Source: Buttiauxella selenatireducens (GTDB taxonomy: Bacteria; Pseudomonadota; Gammaproteobacteria; Enterobacterales; Enterobacteriaceae). From it: a stretch of 64,000 nucleotides of DNA. Shown in pieces: positions 24,582 through 33,946 of the stretch. Below the pieces are notes generated by a model, which was given only the letters and a program-made list of their open reading frames with translations, did not search any database and was not told where the DNA came from. The stretch is from contig NZ_CP133838.1 in NCBI RefSeq assembly GCF_031432975.1, forward strand, positions 2,480,001 through 2,544,000, in the 5' to 3' direction. The position numbers were made by a program, and so were the translations under genes. Within the stretch, counting starts at the first letter, position 1, and every line of letters starts with the position of its first letter.

Positions 24582-26627
24582 TTAAGCGTCAAAATCCCCA
24601 TTCTTACGTGCAACCAGCGTCAAAATGGAATACAACGCAACAGACTGCTTTTCCTGGTTCAGCACGTCCACCGCCCATTCCACGACGCCGACCGGTTTAT
24701 CTTCCGCCGTTTTCTGCGATTTGGCCGTTTTGCGCTTGCAGGTCAGACGGACTTGCAGGGTATCGCCGATTTTTACCGGTTCGATAAAGCGCAGGTTCTC
24801 CATTCCGTAGTTGGCAATAACAGGCCCCACACCTGGGTCAACAAACAGGCCTGCTGCGGCAGAAACCACAAAGTAACCGTGGGCCACACGCTCGCCAAAG
24901 AACGATTCTGCCGCGCCGATTTTGTCAACGTGGGCGTAGAAATGGTCACCACTGAGGTTGGCAAAATTGACAATATCGGCTTCGGTAATGGTGCGACGAG
25001 CCGTCAGCAAGCTCTCACCAACCTGCAAATCTTCAAAGTGTTTACGGAACGGATGGATGGCATCTTCTTTAACTGCCGCACCGTAGCTCCATTGCTTGCT
25101 CACCGCCGCCAGCATGGATGGGCTGCCCTGAATCGCCGTACGTTGCAGGTAATGTTTCACCGCACGCAAGCCACCCAGCTCCTCACCGCCACCCGCACGC
25201 CCAGGGCCACCGTGTACCAACATCGGCAGTGGCGAACCGTGGCCGGTAGATTCCACGGAAGATTCCTGATTGAGTACCTGAATACGCCCATGCGCACGGG
25301 CAGCACCCAGAATAAACTGGCGCGCAATATCGCCATTCGCCGTCACCAGCGTTCCCGCAAGACTCCCCTGGCCTGCACGGGCAAGTGACATTGCGTGTTC
25401 CGCATTGAGATAAGGCATCACGGTGGCAACCGGGCCGAAAGCTTCCAGTTCATGAACCGCAGGCGTTTCATCCGGCTGGAGACACAACAACAGCGTCGGT
25501 GGGAAGAATGCGCCAGCGCGAGAAGTGTCTGCTTCACCGCCGACCACCACTTTGCACCCCGCGTTAATCAGCTGCTGGACTTTGCTCTGGACATCATCAC
25601 GCTGCTCAAGACTGACCAGCGCCCCCATCTTCACGCCTTCCTGGGCCGGGTCGCCGGGCTGGATTTTGGCAAGTTTTGCCTGCAACGCTTGCGTTACGTT
25701 TTCCAGTTGCGCCTGTGGAACGATGATGCGGCGAATAGCGGTACATTTTTGCCCGGCTTTTGCCGTCATTTCACGCACCACTTCACGGATAAACAGCGCA
25801 AATTCCGGCTGTTCTGGCGTGACATCTTCCCCCAGCACACAACAGTTCAGGGAGTCCGCTTCCATGGTAAAGGGCACTGAGCGGGCAACAACATTAGGGT
25901 GACAACGTAACTTCTGGCCGGTGTTTGTAGAACCGGTGAACGTCACCACATCCTGCTCGTCGAGCAAATCAAACAGGTTAGCAACGCCACCACAAATCAG
26001 ACTGATTGCGCCGTCTGGCACCAGCCCTGAATCAACAATCGACTTCACCATTGCCTGAGTCAATTGGGCGCTGGCGGTGCCGGGCTTAATGATGGCAGGC
26101 ATGCCTGCAAGCCACGTTGGCGCCAGTTTTTCCAGCATTCCCCAGCAAGGGAAGTTAAACGCGTTGATGTGCAGCGCCACGCCGGATTTCGACGTCAGCA
26201 CATGGCGGGCGGCAAATCCACCTTGTTTAGACAGCGGGATCATTTCGTCTTCTGGCCATAACACATCATCGGGTAGCTCACGGTTTCCCATGCCCGCGTA
26301 GGCGAATAGGGTGCCGATACCGCCCTCGATATCCACCCAGCTATCCGCGCGCGTTGCACCGGTCTGATATGAAATCGCGTAAAACGACTCTTTGTTTGCC
26401 AGCAGATGTTTTGCGACTGCTTTGAGCATTGCGGCGCGTTGAACAAAGGTCATTGAGCGTAATGCGGTGCCGCCGTTGTCGATGGCGTAACGGCGCGCCT
26501 GCGCCATATCCAGCCCTTCGCTGGTCACCTGGTACAACGCTTCGCCGCTAATTGCATGATTTATCGTGCGTTCTTTGCCGTGACCCATCACCCACTGACC
26601 AGACAGATAGCTTGTTAACTGTTGCAT
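24582..26627 (-). CDS. paaZ: PaaZ, oxepin-CoA hydrolase/aldehyde dehydrogenase
   Basis: 681 residues. The N-terminal aldehyde dehydrogenase domain (about 1-515) has nucleophile Cys295 (GQKCTAIRR) and Glu256 (MEADSLN), the same numbers as E. coli PaaZ. The C-terminal MaoC-like hydratase domain (about 530-681) carries the Asp-His dyad in [10 protein letters not shown] and [13 protein letters not shown]. It opens the oxepin-CoA ring and oxidises the resulting semialdehyde to 3-oxo-5,6-dehydrosuberyl-CoA. It is transcribed divergently from paaA, as in E. coli, from a shared regulatory gap. Confidence 0.97.
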   Translation of the reverse strand: MQQLTSYLSGQWVMGHGKERTINHAISGEALYQVTSEGLDMAQARRYAIDNGGTALRSMTFVQRAAMLKAVAKHLLANKESFYAISYQTGATRADSWVDIEGGIGTLFAYAGMGNRELPDDVLWPEDEMIPLSKQGGFAARHVLTSKSGVALHINAFNFPCWGMLEKLAPTWLAGMPAIIKPGTASAQLTQAMVKSIVDSGLVPDGAISLICGGVANLFDLLDEQDVVTFTGSTNTGQKLRCHPNVVARSVPFTMEADSLNCCVLGEDVTPEQPEFALFIREVVREMTAKAGQKCTAIRRIIVPQAQLENVTQALQAKLAKIQPGDPAQEGVKMGALVSLEQRDDVQSKVQQLINAGCKVVVGGEADTSRAGAFFPPTLLLCLQPDETPAVHELEAFGPVATVMPYLNAEHAMSLARAGQGSLAGTLVTANGDIARQFILGAARAHGRIQVLNQESSVESTGHGSPLPMLVHGGPGRAGGGEELGGLRAVKHYLQRTAIQGSPSMLAAVSKQWSYGAAVKEDAIHPFRKHFEDLQVGESLLTARRTITEADIVNFANLSGDHFYAHVDKIGAAESFFGERVAHGYFVVSAAAGLFVDPGVGPVIANYGMENLRFIEPVKIGDTLQVRLTCKRKTAKSQKTAEDKPVGVVEWAVDVLNQEKQSVALYSILTLVARKNGDFDA

Positions 26628-26913
26628 CTCACACCCCGTTAAGCATTACGTTTAATTGCCTCAATGGTTGATTTGCGAATCATAAAAATCAAGATGTAAT
26701 TTAATAATATATTAACAATGTGATTGCGCGTGTTTTTCGATATTTGCTCATATATATGAATAATAAGAGTTATTTAAAATTTATCGTGATAATGCTCACA
26801 AAGCGTATGTGTTAATTTTGGCGTTTTGATTAACTTATCTGTAACTTTTAATCATCAAGTGATTCGCATAAACGCAATTATCGAATCTATTTTGAATCAT
26901 AAAAGGTGATGAC
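26628..26913. promoter_or_regulatory. paaZ/paaA divergent promoters: CRP and PaaX-type sites
   Basis: A CRP-like site CGTGA-N6-TCACA (26785-26800) lies centrally, one base from the TGTGA-N6-TCACA consensus. Next to paaZ is the near-palindrome TGATTTGCGAATCA (26669-26682). Next to paaA are TGATTCG (26860-26866) and CGAATC (26882-26887). GAATCATA recurs at 26677-26684, 26894-26901 and again in the paaX promoter (37475-37482), so it is a candidate PaaX half-site. E. coli paa promoters are known to need CRP and to be repressed by PaaX. Confidence 0.7.
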
Positions 26914-27843
26914 GTGACTGAACAACACCGCTTTGATGAGCGAATCGCACAGGAAATTGCTATCGAACCGCAGGACTGGATGCCTGATGAATACCGCAAA
27001 ACCCTGATCCGCCAGATTGGGCAACACGCCCATTCCGAGATCGTTGGCATGCTGCCGGAAGGCAACTGGCTGACCCGCGCCCCAAGCCTGAAGCGCAAAG
27101 CTATTTTGTTAGCGAAGGTGCAAGACGAAGCCGGGCATGGGCTTTATCTGTATAGCGCGGCGGAGACGCTGGGCTGCGCACGTGAAGACATCTACCAGAA
27201 GATGCTCGACGGCAAGATGAAATACTCCTCCATTTTCAATTATCCCACGCTGAACTGGGCCGATATTGGCGTGATCGGCTGGCTGGTTGATGGCGCGGCG
27301 ATCGTTAATCAGGTCGCGCTGTGCCGCACCTCCTACGGCCCGTATGCCCGTGCGATGGTGAAAATTTGCAAAGAAGAGAGCTTCCATCAACGCCAGGGTT
27401 TTGAAGCCTGCACCGTACTGGCTGAAGGCAGCGAAGAGCAGCGCCAGATGTTGCAAGACGCCATCAACCGTTTCTGGTGGCCTGCGTTGATGATGTTTGG
27501 CCCGAACGATGACAACTCGCCAAACAGCGCCCAGAGCCTTGCCTGGAAAATCAAACGTTTTGGCAATGACGAACTGCGCCAGCGCTTTGTGGACAACACC
27601 GTACCGCAAGTCGAAATGCTCGGCATGACGGTGCCGGACGAAGGTCTGCACTGGAACGACGCCACCGGACATTACGAGTTCAGTGAAATTGACTGGCACG
27701 AATTTAATGAAGTGATTGCAGGACGCGGGCTGTGCAACGAAGAGCGGCTGGCCGCCAAACGCAAAGCCTGGGAAGAGGGTACGTGGGTACGAGAAGCCGG
27801 CCTTGCTTACGCCGAAAAACAACACGCCCGCACTGTCGCCTGA
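26914..27843 (+). CDS. paaA: PaaA, catalytic subunit of phenylacetyl-CoA epoxidase
   Basis: A 309-residue carboxylate-bridged di-iron protein. The ligand motifs E-x2-H appear as [12 protein letters not shown] and [12 protein letters not shown]. It is near identical to E. coli PaaA ([34 protein letters not shown]-type region). With PaaC it forms the core that inserts oxygen into phenylacetyl-CoA to give the 1,2-epoxide. The start is a GTG at 26914 behind AAAGGTGAT; an out-of-frame ATG at 26909 stops at once. First gene of paaABCDEFGHIJK. Confidence 0.97.
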   Translation: MTEQHRFDERIAQEIAIEPQDWMPDEYRKTLIRQIGQHAHSEIVGMLPEGNWLTRAPSLKRKAILLAKVQDEAGHGLYLYSAAETLGCAREDIYQKMLDGKMKYSSIFNYPTLNWADIGVIGWLVDGAAIVNQVALCRTSYGPYARAMVKICKEESFHQRQGFEACTVLAEGSEEQRQMLQDAINRFWWPALMMFGPNDDNSPNSAQSLAWKIKRFGNDELRQRFVDNTVPQVEMLGMTVPDEGLHWNDATGHYEFSEIDWHEFNEVIAGRGLCNEERLAAKRKAWEEGTWVREAGLAYAEKQHARTVA

Positions 27844-27854
27844 AGGAGAATTTT

Positions 27855-28142
27855 ATGAGCAATGTTCACTGGCCGTTATATGAAGTCTTTATCCGAAGCA
27901 AACAGGGCTTGTCGCATCGTCACGTTGGCAGCTTGCACGCCGCTGATGAACAAATGGCACTGGAAAACGCCCGCGATGCCTACACCCGCCGTTCTGAAGG
28001 CTGTTCAATCTGGGTAGTAAAGGCGAGTGAGATCGTCGCGTCACAACCCGAAGAGCGTGGTGCGTTTTTTGATCCTGCGGAAAGCAAAATTTATCGCCAC
28101 CCCACGTTTTACACCATCCCTGATGGCATCGAGCACATGTGA
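27855..28142 (+). CDS. paaB: PaaB, structural subunit of the epoxidase
   Basis: A 95-residue protein starting MSNVHWPLYEVFIRSKQGLS with the typical HVGSLHAADEQMALENARDA and ending TFYTIPDGIEHM. PaaB bridges PaaAC heterodimers in the multicomponent epoxidase and has no cofactor of its own. It follows paaA after 11 bases with AAGGAG ahead of its ATG, and paaC begins 8 bases later. Confidence 0.95.
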   Translation: MSNVHWPLYEVFIRSKQGLSHRHVGSLHAADEQMALENARDAYTRRSEGCSIWVVKASEIVASQPEERGAFFDPAESKIYRHPTFYTIPDGIEHM

Positions 28143-28150
28143 GGCGCGAA

Positions 28151-28906
28151 ATGACTTATTCCCCATTAACCACCTACACCTTGCGCATCGGCGATACCTG
28201 TCTGGTGCTGGCTCAACGCTTAACGGGCTGGTGCGGACACGCGCCGGAGTTAGAGATTGATCTGGCGTTAGCCAACATCGGTCTGGATTTACTCGGCCAG
28301 GCGCGCAATTTCCTGACCTATGCCGCTGAACTTCAGGGCGAAGCGCTTGATGAAGACAAACTGGCATTTGGTCGCGACGAACGTCAGTACTGCAATGTTT
28401 TACTGGCCGAACAACCGAACGGCGACTTTGCCGACACATTGATGCGCCAGTATCTGCTGGATGCCTGGCATGTGGCGCTGTTTGAGCGCCTGGCGCAGAG
28501 CCGCGATACCCAGCTTGCCGCCATTGCCGCGAAAGCGATTAAAGAAGTGCGTTATCACCTGCGATTCAGCCGTGGCTGGTTGGTGCGCTTAGGCAACGGT
28601 ACGGAATTCTCTCAGCAAAAAATGCAGCACTCACTGAACAAACTGTGGCGTTTTAGCGGCGAAATGTTTGTGGCCGACGAGCTGGAAATTAGCCTGGCGC
28701 AGCAAGGTATCGCCGTCGACCCACGCACGCTGCGTGCGACGTGGGAGGCGGAAGTCTTCGGCGCTCTGCTGGAGGCCACACTCGTCAAACCACAGGAAGC
28801 GCAATATCGCACGGGCGGAAAGCAGGGGCTGCACACCGAGCATCTCGGCCCGTTACTGGCGGAAATGCAGTATCTGCAACGCGCTTACCCTAATCAGCAG
28901 TGGTAG
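28151..28906 (+). CDS. paaC: PaaC, structural subunit of the epoxidase
   Basis: 251 residues, ferritin-like fold related to PaaA but without the complete set of iron ligands. Conserved stretches are RIGDTCLVLAQRLTGWCGHA, ANIGLDLLGQARNFL and AIKEVRYHLRFSRGWLVRL. It pairs with PaaA and helps bind phenylacetyl-CoA. The ATG at 28151 follows GAGG and is preferred to the in-frame GTG at 28139, which overlaps the paaB end. Confidence 0.96.
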   Translation: MTYSPLTTYTLRIGDTCLVLAQRLTGWCGHAPELEIDLALANIGLDLLGQARNFLTYAAELQGEALDEDKLAFGRDERQYCNVLLAEQPNGDFADTLMRQYLLDAWHVALFERLAQSRDTQLAAIAAKAIKEVRYHLRFSRGWLVRLGNGTEFSQQKMQHSLNKLWRFSGEMFVADELEISLAQQGIAVDPRTLRATWEAEVFGALLEATLVKPQEAQYRTGGKQGLHTEHLGPLLAEMQYLQRAYPNQQW

Positions 28907-28916
28907 TGAGGTAAAG

Positions 28917-29417
28917 ATGCAAACTCTCGATGTGGTTGAACCGGCACAAGTTCGCGAGGTATGGCGCATTCTCGGGCAAATCAGCGACCCGGAAATCCCG
29001 GTGCTGACCATCACCGACCTTGGCATGGTGCGCAGTGTTCATCATCGTGATGACGGTTGGCACATTGGTTTCACGCCAACCTATTCAGGCTGCCCGGCTA
29101 CCGAGTTTCTGCTTAAGGCGATTCGCGAAGCGATGGATCAGGCTGAGCTGCATCCGGTGCATATCGAGCAGATGCTGCACCCGGCGTGGACCACCGACTG
29201 GATGACGCCTGCGGCCAAAACACGTTTGCGTGAATACGGCATCAGCCCGCCACAAGGACACGCTTGCCACGCCACATCAGCCGCCGTGGACGTCAGTTGC
29301 CCGCGCTGCGGCAGTTTACACACCTCGCTGATTAGCGAATTCGGTTCCACGGCCTGCAAAGCGTTGTATCGCTGCGATAGCTGCCGTGAACCCTTTGATT
29401 ACTTTAAATGTATTTGA
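28917..29417 (+). CDS. paaD: PaaD, iron-sulfur maturation-type protein (MIP18 family)
   Basis: 166 residues. The N-terminal MIP18/DUF59 domain has SDPEIPVLTITDLGMVR and the key Cys in SGCPATEFLL. The C-terminal zinc-ribbon-like part has VSCPRCGSLHT and YRCDSCREPFDYFKC. PaaD is needed for epoxidase function, probably by helping Fe-S assembly in PaaE. It starts 10 bases after paaC with a modest ribosome site and ends 7 bases before paaE. Confidence 0.95.
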   Translation: MQTLDVVEPAQVREVWRILGQISDPEIPVLTITDLGMVRSVHHRDDGWHIGFTPTYSGCPATEFLLKAIREAMDQAELHPVHIEQMLHPAWTTDWMTPAAKTRLREYGISPPQGHACHATSAAVDVSCPRCGSLHTSLISEFGSTACKALYRCDSCREPFDYFKCI

Positions 29418-29424
29418 GGTTGCC

Positions 29425-30492
29425 ATGACGACGTTCCATTCGCTAAAAGTGGCGCGCATTGAGCAGGAAACTCCTGAAGCGGTTGCCATCACGTTTGAAG
29501 TGCCTGCGGATTTGCAGACACATTATGCGTTCAAACCCGGCCAGCATTTGACTCTGAAAACGCGTCTGGGCGGTGAAGAACTGCGCCGTTGTTACTCCAT
29601 TTGTCGCGCCGAACAGCCGGGTGAGATTTGCGTGGCGGTGAAAGCCATTGAAGGCGGACGCTTTTCGCAATACGCCGTCACCGACCTGGTGGCGGGCGTG
29701 GCGATGGACGTGATGATCCCGCAGGGGACATTTGGTTACCAACCGCAACCGGAAACCACCGGCAACTATTTAGCACTGGCGGTCGGCTCTGGCATCACGC
29801 CAATGCTCGCCATCGTCAGCGCGACACTGGCTACCGAACCCAATAGCCGCGTGACACTGGTTTACGGCAACCGTAGCAGCCGCAGCATGATGTTCCGCAC
29901 CGCACTTGCCGATCTGAAAGACCGCTACCCGCAGCGCCTGCAACTTATTTACCTGTTTAGCCAGGAAGTACAGGAAAGCGAACTGCTCAGCGGACGTCTT
30001 GACGGCGCGAAAATCAAGGCGCTGGGTGACCATCTGCTAAATGTAAAAGGCTTTGATCGGACCTTCATTTGTGGGCCACAGAGCATGATGCTGGAAACCG
30101 AAGCCGCGCTGCTGGAAATGGGTGTCGCCCAACAAAACATTTTCATCGAACACTTCAACACGCCCGGCACCGCTCCGAGCCGTAAAAGCCGCGAGCAGGC
30201 CGCCGGAAAAGTGGTGACGCTGCGCCAGGACGGGCGCGACCGCAAAATTACGCTCGACTCCCACGACGAAAGCATCCTCGACGCAGCCTTGCGCCAGGGC
30301 GCGGATCTGCCCTACGCCTGTAAAGGCGGCGTGTGCGCTACTTGCCGCTGCAAAGTGGTGAGCGGTGAAGTGGAGATGGGCGTCAATTACAGCCTCGAGC
30401 CGGATCAACTGGCGGCGGGTTACATCCTGAGTTGCCAGGCACTGCCAAAAGGCGACAACGTCGTGATCGACTTTGACGCGCAGGGGTTGTGA
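29425..30492 (+). CDS. paaE: PaaE, reductase subunit of the epoxidase
   Basis: 355 residues. The FAD-binding barrel has RRCYSICRA, the NAD(P)H domain has GSGITPMLAIVSATL and TFICGPQSMM, and the C-terminal plant-type [2Fe-2S] domain has CKGGVCATCRCKV with the fourth Cys in ILSCQ. It passes electrons from NADPH to the PaaA di-iron site. The stop overlaps the paaF start (TGATG). Confidence 0.96.
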   Translation: MTTFHSLKVARIEQETPEAVAITFEVPADLQTHYAFKPGQHLTLKTRLGGEELRRCYSICRAEQPGEICVAVKAIEGGRFSQYAVTDLVAGVAMDVMIPQGTFGYQPQPETTGNYLALAVGSGITPMLAIVSATLATEPNSRVTLVYGNRSSRSMMFRTALADLKDRYPQRLQLIYLFSQEVQESELLSGRLDGAKIKALGDHLLNVKGFDRTFICGPQSMMLETEAALLEMGVAQQNIFIEHFNTPGTAPSRKSREQAAGKVVTLRQDGRDRKITLDSHDESILDAALRQGADLPYACKGGVCATCRCKVVSGEVEMGVNYSLEPDQLAAGYILSCQALPKGDNVVIDFDAQGL

Positions 30493-31259
30493 TGAACGAA
30501 CTGTTAAGCAGCCAAAAACAGCGAGTGCTGACGCTGACGCTAAACCGCCCGGAAGCCCGCAATGCCTTGAACAACGCGCTGCTGGAGCAACTTGCACAGG
30601 CACTTGAGAAAGCACAACACGACGACAGCGTTGGCGCAGTGGTTATCACCGGTAATGCACGGTTTTTCGCCGCCGGAGCCGATCTCAAAGAGATGGCCAG
30701 CCGTGATATGCCCGCGACCTTAAACGACCCGCGCCCACAGCTTTGGGCGCGCATTGAACGATTCCCTAAGCCTTTGCTGGCAGCCGTCAACGGTTATGCG
30801 TTAGGGGCTGGCTGCGAGCTGGCCATGCTTTGCGACATCGTGCTGGCCGGGGATAACGCCAGTTTCGGATTGCCGGAAATCACGCTGGGCATTATGCCAG
30901 GCGCTGGCGGGACGCAGCGTCTGATTCGTTGCGTCGGGAAAGCCCTGGCTTACCGCATGGTGTTGACCGGTGAAGCGATTAACGCAACACAGGCGCAGCA
31001 GGCGGGGCTGGTTGCGGAGGTCACTCCGGCTGCGTTAACGCTGGAATACAGCCAGAAACTGGCGGCACGTATCGCGCAACATGCGCCGTTGGCGTTGCAG
31101 GCAGCAAAAATGGCGCTGCGCCAGGCACACGAGATTTCACTTACACAGGGTTTGCAGCAAGAGCGTCAGCTTTTCACGCTATTGGCTGCGACCGAAGACC
31201 GGCAGGAAGGCATCGCCGCATTCCTGGAAAAACGACCCGCTGCGTTTAAAGGACGATAA
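30492..31259 (+). CDS. paaF: PaaF, 2,3-dehydroadipyl-CoA hydratase
   Basis: A 255-residue crotonase-family enzyme. The oxyanion-hole segments are FFAAGADLKEM and YALGAGCELAM, with catalytic Glu residues in LPEITLGIMPGAGGTQRL. It hydrates 2,3-dehydroadipyl-CoA to 3-hydroxyadipyl-CoA, the substrate of PaaH. The length equals E. coli PaaF when the ATG at 30492 (overlapping the paaE stop) is used in place of the GTG one codon earlier. Confidence 0.95.
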   Translation: MNELLSSQKQRVLTLTLNRPEARNALNNALLEQLAQALEKAQHDDSVGAVVITGNARFFAAGADLKEMASRDMPATLNDPRPQLWARIERFPKPLLAAVNGYALGAGCELAMLCDIVLAGDNASFGLPEITLGIMPGAGGTQRLIRCVGKALAYRMVLTGEAINATQAQQAGLVAEVTPAALTLEYSQKLAARIAQHAPLALQAAKMALRQAHEISLTQGLQQERQLFTLLAATEDRQEGIAAFLEKRPAAFKGR

Positions 31260-31261
31260 CC

Positions 31262-32047
31262 ATGAATTTCATTCTTAGCGATGTGCAACACGGCGTGATG
31301 ACGCTGACGCTTAATCGCCCTGAACGCCTGAACAGTTTTAACGATGAAATGCACCGCCAACTGGCTGAGGTTTTGACCCAGGCCGAGCGTGACGACTCCA
31401 TCCGCTGCCTGCTGATCACGGGCGCAGGGCGCGCATTTTGTGCAGGACAGGACTTAAACGACCGTAACGTCGACCCGACGGGTGCTGCGCCGGACTTAGG
31501 CGCGTCGGTGGAAAATTTCTATAACCCGCTGGTTAAGCGCCTGGCAAAACTGCCAAAACCGGTGATCGCCGCGGTTAACGGTGTTGCCGCCGGTGCCGGT
31601 GCAACCCTTGCGTTGGGATGCGACATGGTTATCGCAGCACGCTCAGCGAATTTTATTATGTCTTTCAGTAAATTGGGTTTGGTTCCTGACTGTGGTGGCA
31701 CCTGGTACCTGCCGCGTCTGGCCGGACGGGCGCGCGCCATGGGACTGGCATTGATGGGCGATAAACTCAGCGCGCAGCAGGCTCTCGACTGGGGCATGAT
31801 CTGGCAAGTCGTTGATGACGAGTCATTAAACGACACCGCCCGACAGCTCGCCACGCACTTTGCCAGCCAGCCGACGTTTGGCCTGGGGCTGGTGAAGCAG
31901 GCGCTCTATGCCTCGGAAACCAATACGCTCAATGAACAACTCGACCTGGAGCGTGATTACCAACGCCTGGCGGGACGCAGCGAAGATTATCGCGAAGGGG
32001 TGTCGGCATTCCTGACAAAACGCCCTCCGGTGTTTAAGGGGAAATGA
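31262..32047 (+). CDS. paaG: PaaG, ring-1,2-epoxyphenylacetyl-CoA isomerase
   Basis: 261 residues, crotonase fold. The segments FCAGQDLNDRNV, GVAAGAGATLALGCDMVIAA and KLGLVPDCGGTWYLPRL are typical, with an Asp in the last where hydratases have Glu, as expected of the isomerase. It converts the ring epoxide to oxepin-CoA and also shifts double bonds during beta-oxidation. It lies 2 bases from paaF and overlaps paaH. Confidence 0.95.
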   Translation: MNFILSDVQHGVMTLTLNRPERLNSFNDEMHRQLAEVLTQAERDDSIRCLLITGAGRAFCAGQDLNDRNVDPTGAAPDLGASVENFYNPLVKRLAKLPKPVIAAVNGVAAGAGATLALGCDMVIAARSANFIMSFSKLGLVPDCGGTWYLPRLAGRARAMGLALMGDKLSAQQALDWGMIWQVVDDESLNDTARQLATHFASQPTFGLGLVKQALYASETNTLNEQLDLERDYQRLAGRSEDYREGVSAFLTKRPPVFKGK

Positions 32048-33531
32048 TGATGCTGACTCCACATTCAGTTATCGCCGTGATTGGCAGCGGAACCATGGGG
32101 GCAGGAATTGCTCAGGTTGCTGCTCAGGCGGGGCATCAGGTCAGGATTTATGATATCCAGCCAGGCGCCGCGGCGCGTGCCATCGATGGTATCGCCACAA
32201 CACTCAGCGCTCGGGTGACAAAGGGCAAGCTTTCAGAAACCGACAAAAATGCCACCGTTAACCGTTTACTGGCGGCACAGAGTATTAGTGAACTGGCTGA
32301 TGCGGCACTGGTGATTGAAGCGGCTGCTGAGCAAATCGATATCAAACAGGCGATTTTCCGTGAGCTTGCAGCGGTGTGCTCGCCCGACACGACGTTCGCC
32401 AGTAACACCTCATCAATTTCCATTACCGCGATTGCCAGCGGCGTTGAACACCCGCAGCGCGTTGCTGGGCTGCATTTCTTTAATCCGGCTCCGGTAATGA
32501 AACTGGTGGAAGTGGTGAGCGGGCTGGAAACCTCGCCCGCCGTGCTGGAAAGCCTGACTGAACTTGCGCTCCGTTGGGGGAAACAGCCCGTGCGTTGCCA
32601 CTCCACGCCGGGATTTATTGTCAACCGCGTCGCGCGTCCTTTTTATGCTGAAGCGTGGCGGGCACTGGAAGAACAGATTGCACCCGCTGGCGTGATTGAT
32701 GCGGCACTGCGCGACTGCGGCGGCTTCCCAATGGGGCCGCTTGCGCTAACAGATTTGATTGGTCAGGACGTTAACTTTGCCGTGACGTGTTCGGTGTTCA
32801 ACGGCTTCTGGCAGGAGCGACGTTTTTTACCGTCACTGATTCAACAAGAACTGGTGCTGGGTAAACGTCTGGGCAAGAAAACCGGGCAGGGTGTGTTTAG
32901 CTGGCCGCTCAATGAATCCTTGCCCTATCAGGCGGTACAGCCCGTCAGTGCGCAAGCCGGGCACATTCAACGCCACGGTCGCGCAGCATGGCTCAATAAT
33001 ACGGATTCTTGTGACAGTGTCACTGATTCATCTCTGGAACTCGATGACGTTTGGGTACAAGTCACACAAGGTGAAACGGCGACTCAACTGGCAAAACGCC
33101 TGCAACGCCCAGTGGTATTGCTGGATTTGGTAAATGACTGGCAGCGCTCTCCGCTGGTTGTACTAGCGGCGGCAGCAGGTAATACGCCGGAACAAACCGC
33201 CAAAGTGGTTCGTTTCTTCCAGCAGCAGGGCAAACAGGTACTGATGCTGAGCGATTACCCTGGCATGTTGGTGTGGCGCACCGTGGCAATGTTGGCCAAT
33301 GAAGCGTCGGACGCGCTGCAAAAAGGGGTGGCCTGCGAACAAGACATTGATACCGCCATGCGTCTGGGAGTGAATTATCCACACGGCCCGCTGGCGTGGG
33401 GGGCAGAACTTGGCTGGCAGAACGTGCTGCGTCTGCTGGAAAACCTGCAACAACATTACGGCGAGGAGCGCTATCGCCCGACATCGCTGCTGCGTCAACG
33501 TGCACTGCTGGAGACTCAACATGAGCATTAA
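32047..33531 (+). CDS. paaH: PaaH, 3-hydroxyadipyl-CoA dehydrogenase
   Basis: 494 residues, made of two 3-hydroxyacyl-CoA dehydrogenase units. The NAD-binding motif is GSGTMGAGIAQVAAQAG, then NTSSISITAIA, HFFNPAPVMKLVEVVSG and STPGFIVNRVARPFY. The C-terminal repeat ends DTAMRLGVNYPHGPLAWG. It oxidises 3-hydroxyadipyl-CoA with NAD+. Three ATGs stand in a row (32044, 32047, 32050); AAGGGG at 32036-32041 favours the second or third. Confidence 0.95.
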   Translation: MMLTPHSVIAVIGSGTMGAGIAQVAAQAGHQVRIYDIQPGAAARAIDGIATTLSARVTKGKLSETDKNATVNRLLAAQSISELADAALVIEAAAEQIDIKQAIFRELAAVCSPDTTFASNTSSISITAIASGVEHPQRVAGLHFFNPAPVMKLVEVVSGLETSPAVLESLTELALRWGKQPVRCHSTPGFIVNRVARPFYAEAWRALEEQIAPAGVIDAALRDCGGFPMGPLALTDLIGQDVNFAVTCSVFNGFWQERRFLPSLIQQELVLGKRLGKKTGQGVFSWPLNESLPYQAVQPVSAQAGHIQRHGRAAWLNNTDSCDSVTDSSLELDDVWVQVTQGETATQLAKRLQRPVVLLDLVNDWQRSPLVVLAAAAGNTPEQTAKVVRFFQQQGKQVLMLSDYPGMLVWRTVAMLANEASDALQKGVACEQDIDTAMRLGVNYPHGPLAWGAELGWQNVLRLLENLQQHYGEERYRPTSLLRQRALLETQHEH

Positions 33532-33946
33532 TGCATGGGCCAACGCCCGGGAAATGTACGCCCGCGATAACTGTGCGCAGCAGATGGGTATTGAAATCCA
33601 GGAGATGGGTGAAGGTTTTGCACGCCTGACGATGACCATTACGGAATCCATGCTCAACGGCCACCAGACCTGCCACGGCGGGCAACTGTTTACGCTTGCT
33701 GACACCGCGTTTGCCTATGCCTGCAACAGCCAGGGGTTGGCAGCCGTAGCATCCGGTTGCAGCATCGATTTTGTCCGGCCTGGGCTTGCGGGCGACACAC
33801 TTACCGCGATTGCTCAGGTGCGCACGCAGGGGCGTTTAACCGGCGTCTATGACATTGAAATTCTTAATCAGCACGAGAAAACGATAGCCCTGTTCCGCGG
33901 GCGTTCGCATCGCATCGGCACAACTGTTTCTGGAGCCAAACTATGA
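33521..33946 (+). CDS. paaI: PaaI, hydroxyphenylacetyl-CoA thioesterase
   Basis: 141 residues, hotdog fold. The segment NGHQTCHGGQLFTLADTAFA holds the family's active-site Asp, followed by ASGCSIDFVRPGLAGDTL. It hydrolyses ring-hydroxylated phenylacetyl-CoAs, recovering CoA from dead-end products. The start at 33521 lies inside the end of paaH (11-base overlap), and the stop overlaps the paaJ ATG. Confidence 0.95.
   Translation: MSINAWANAREMYARDNCAQQMGIEIQEMGEGFARLTMTITESMLNGHQTCHGGQLFTLADTAFAYACNSQGLAAVASGCSIDFVRPGLAGDTLTAIAQVRTQGRLTGVYDIEILNQHEKTIALFRGRSHRIGTTVSGAKL

Noticed and set aside
24570-25388. 272-codon plus-strand frame, and the smaller one at 25395-25880, antisense to paaZ
   Set aside because: Both mirror the paaZ coding frame; no ribosome site or motif was seen.
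27109-27825. 238-codon minus-strand frame within paaA
   Set aside because: Antisense shadow of a highly conserved gene.
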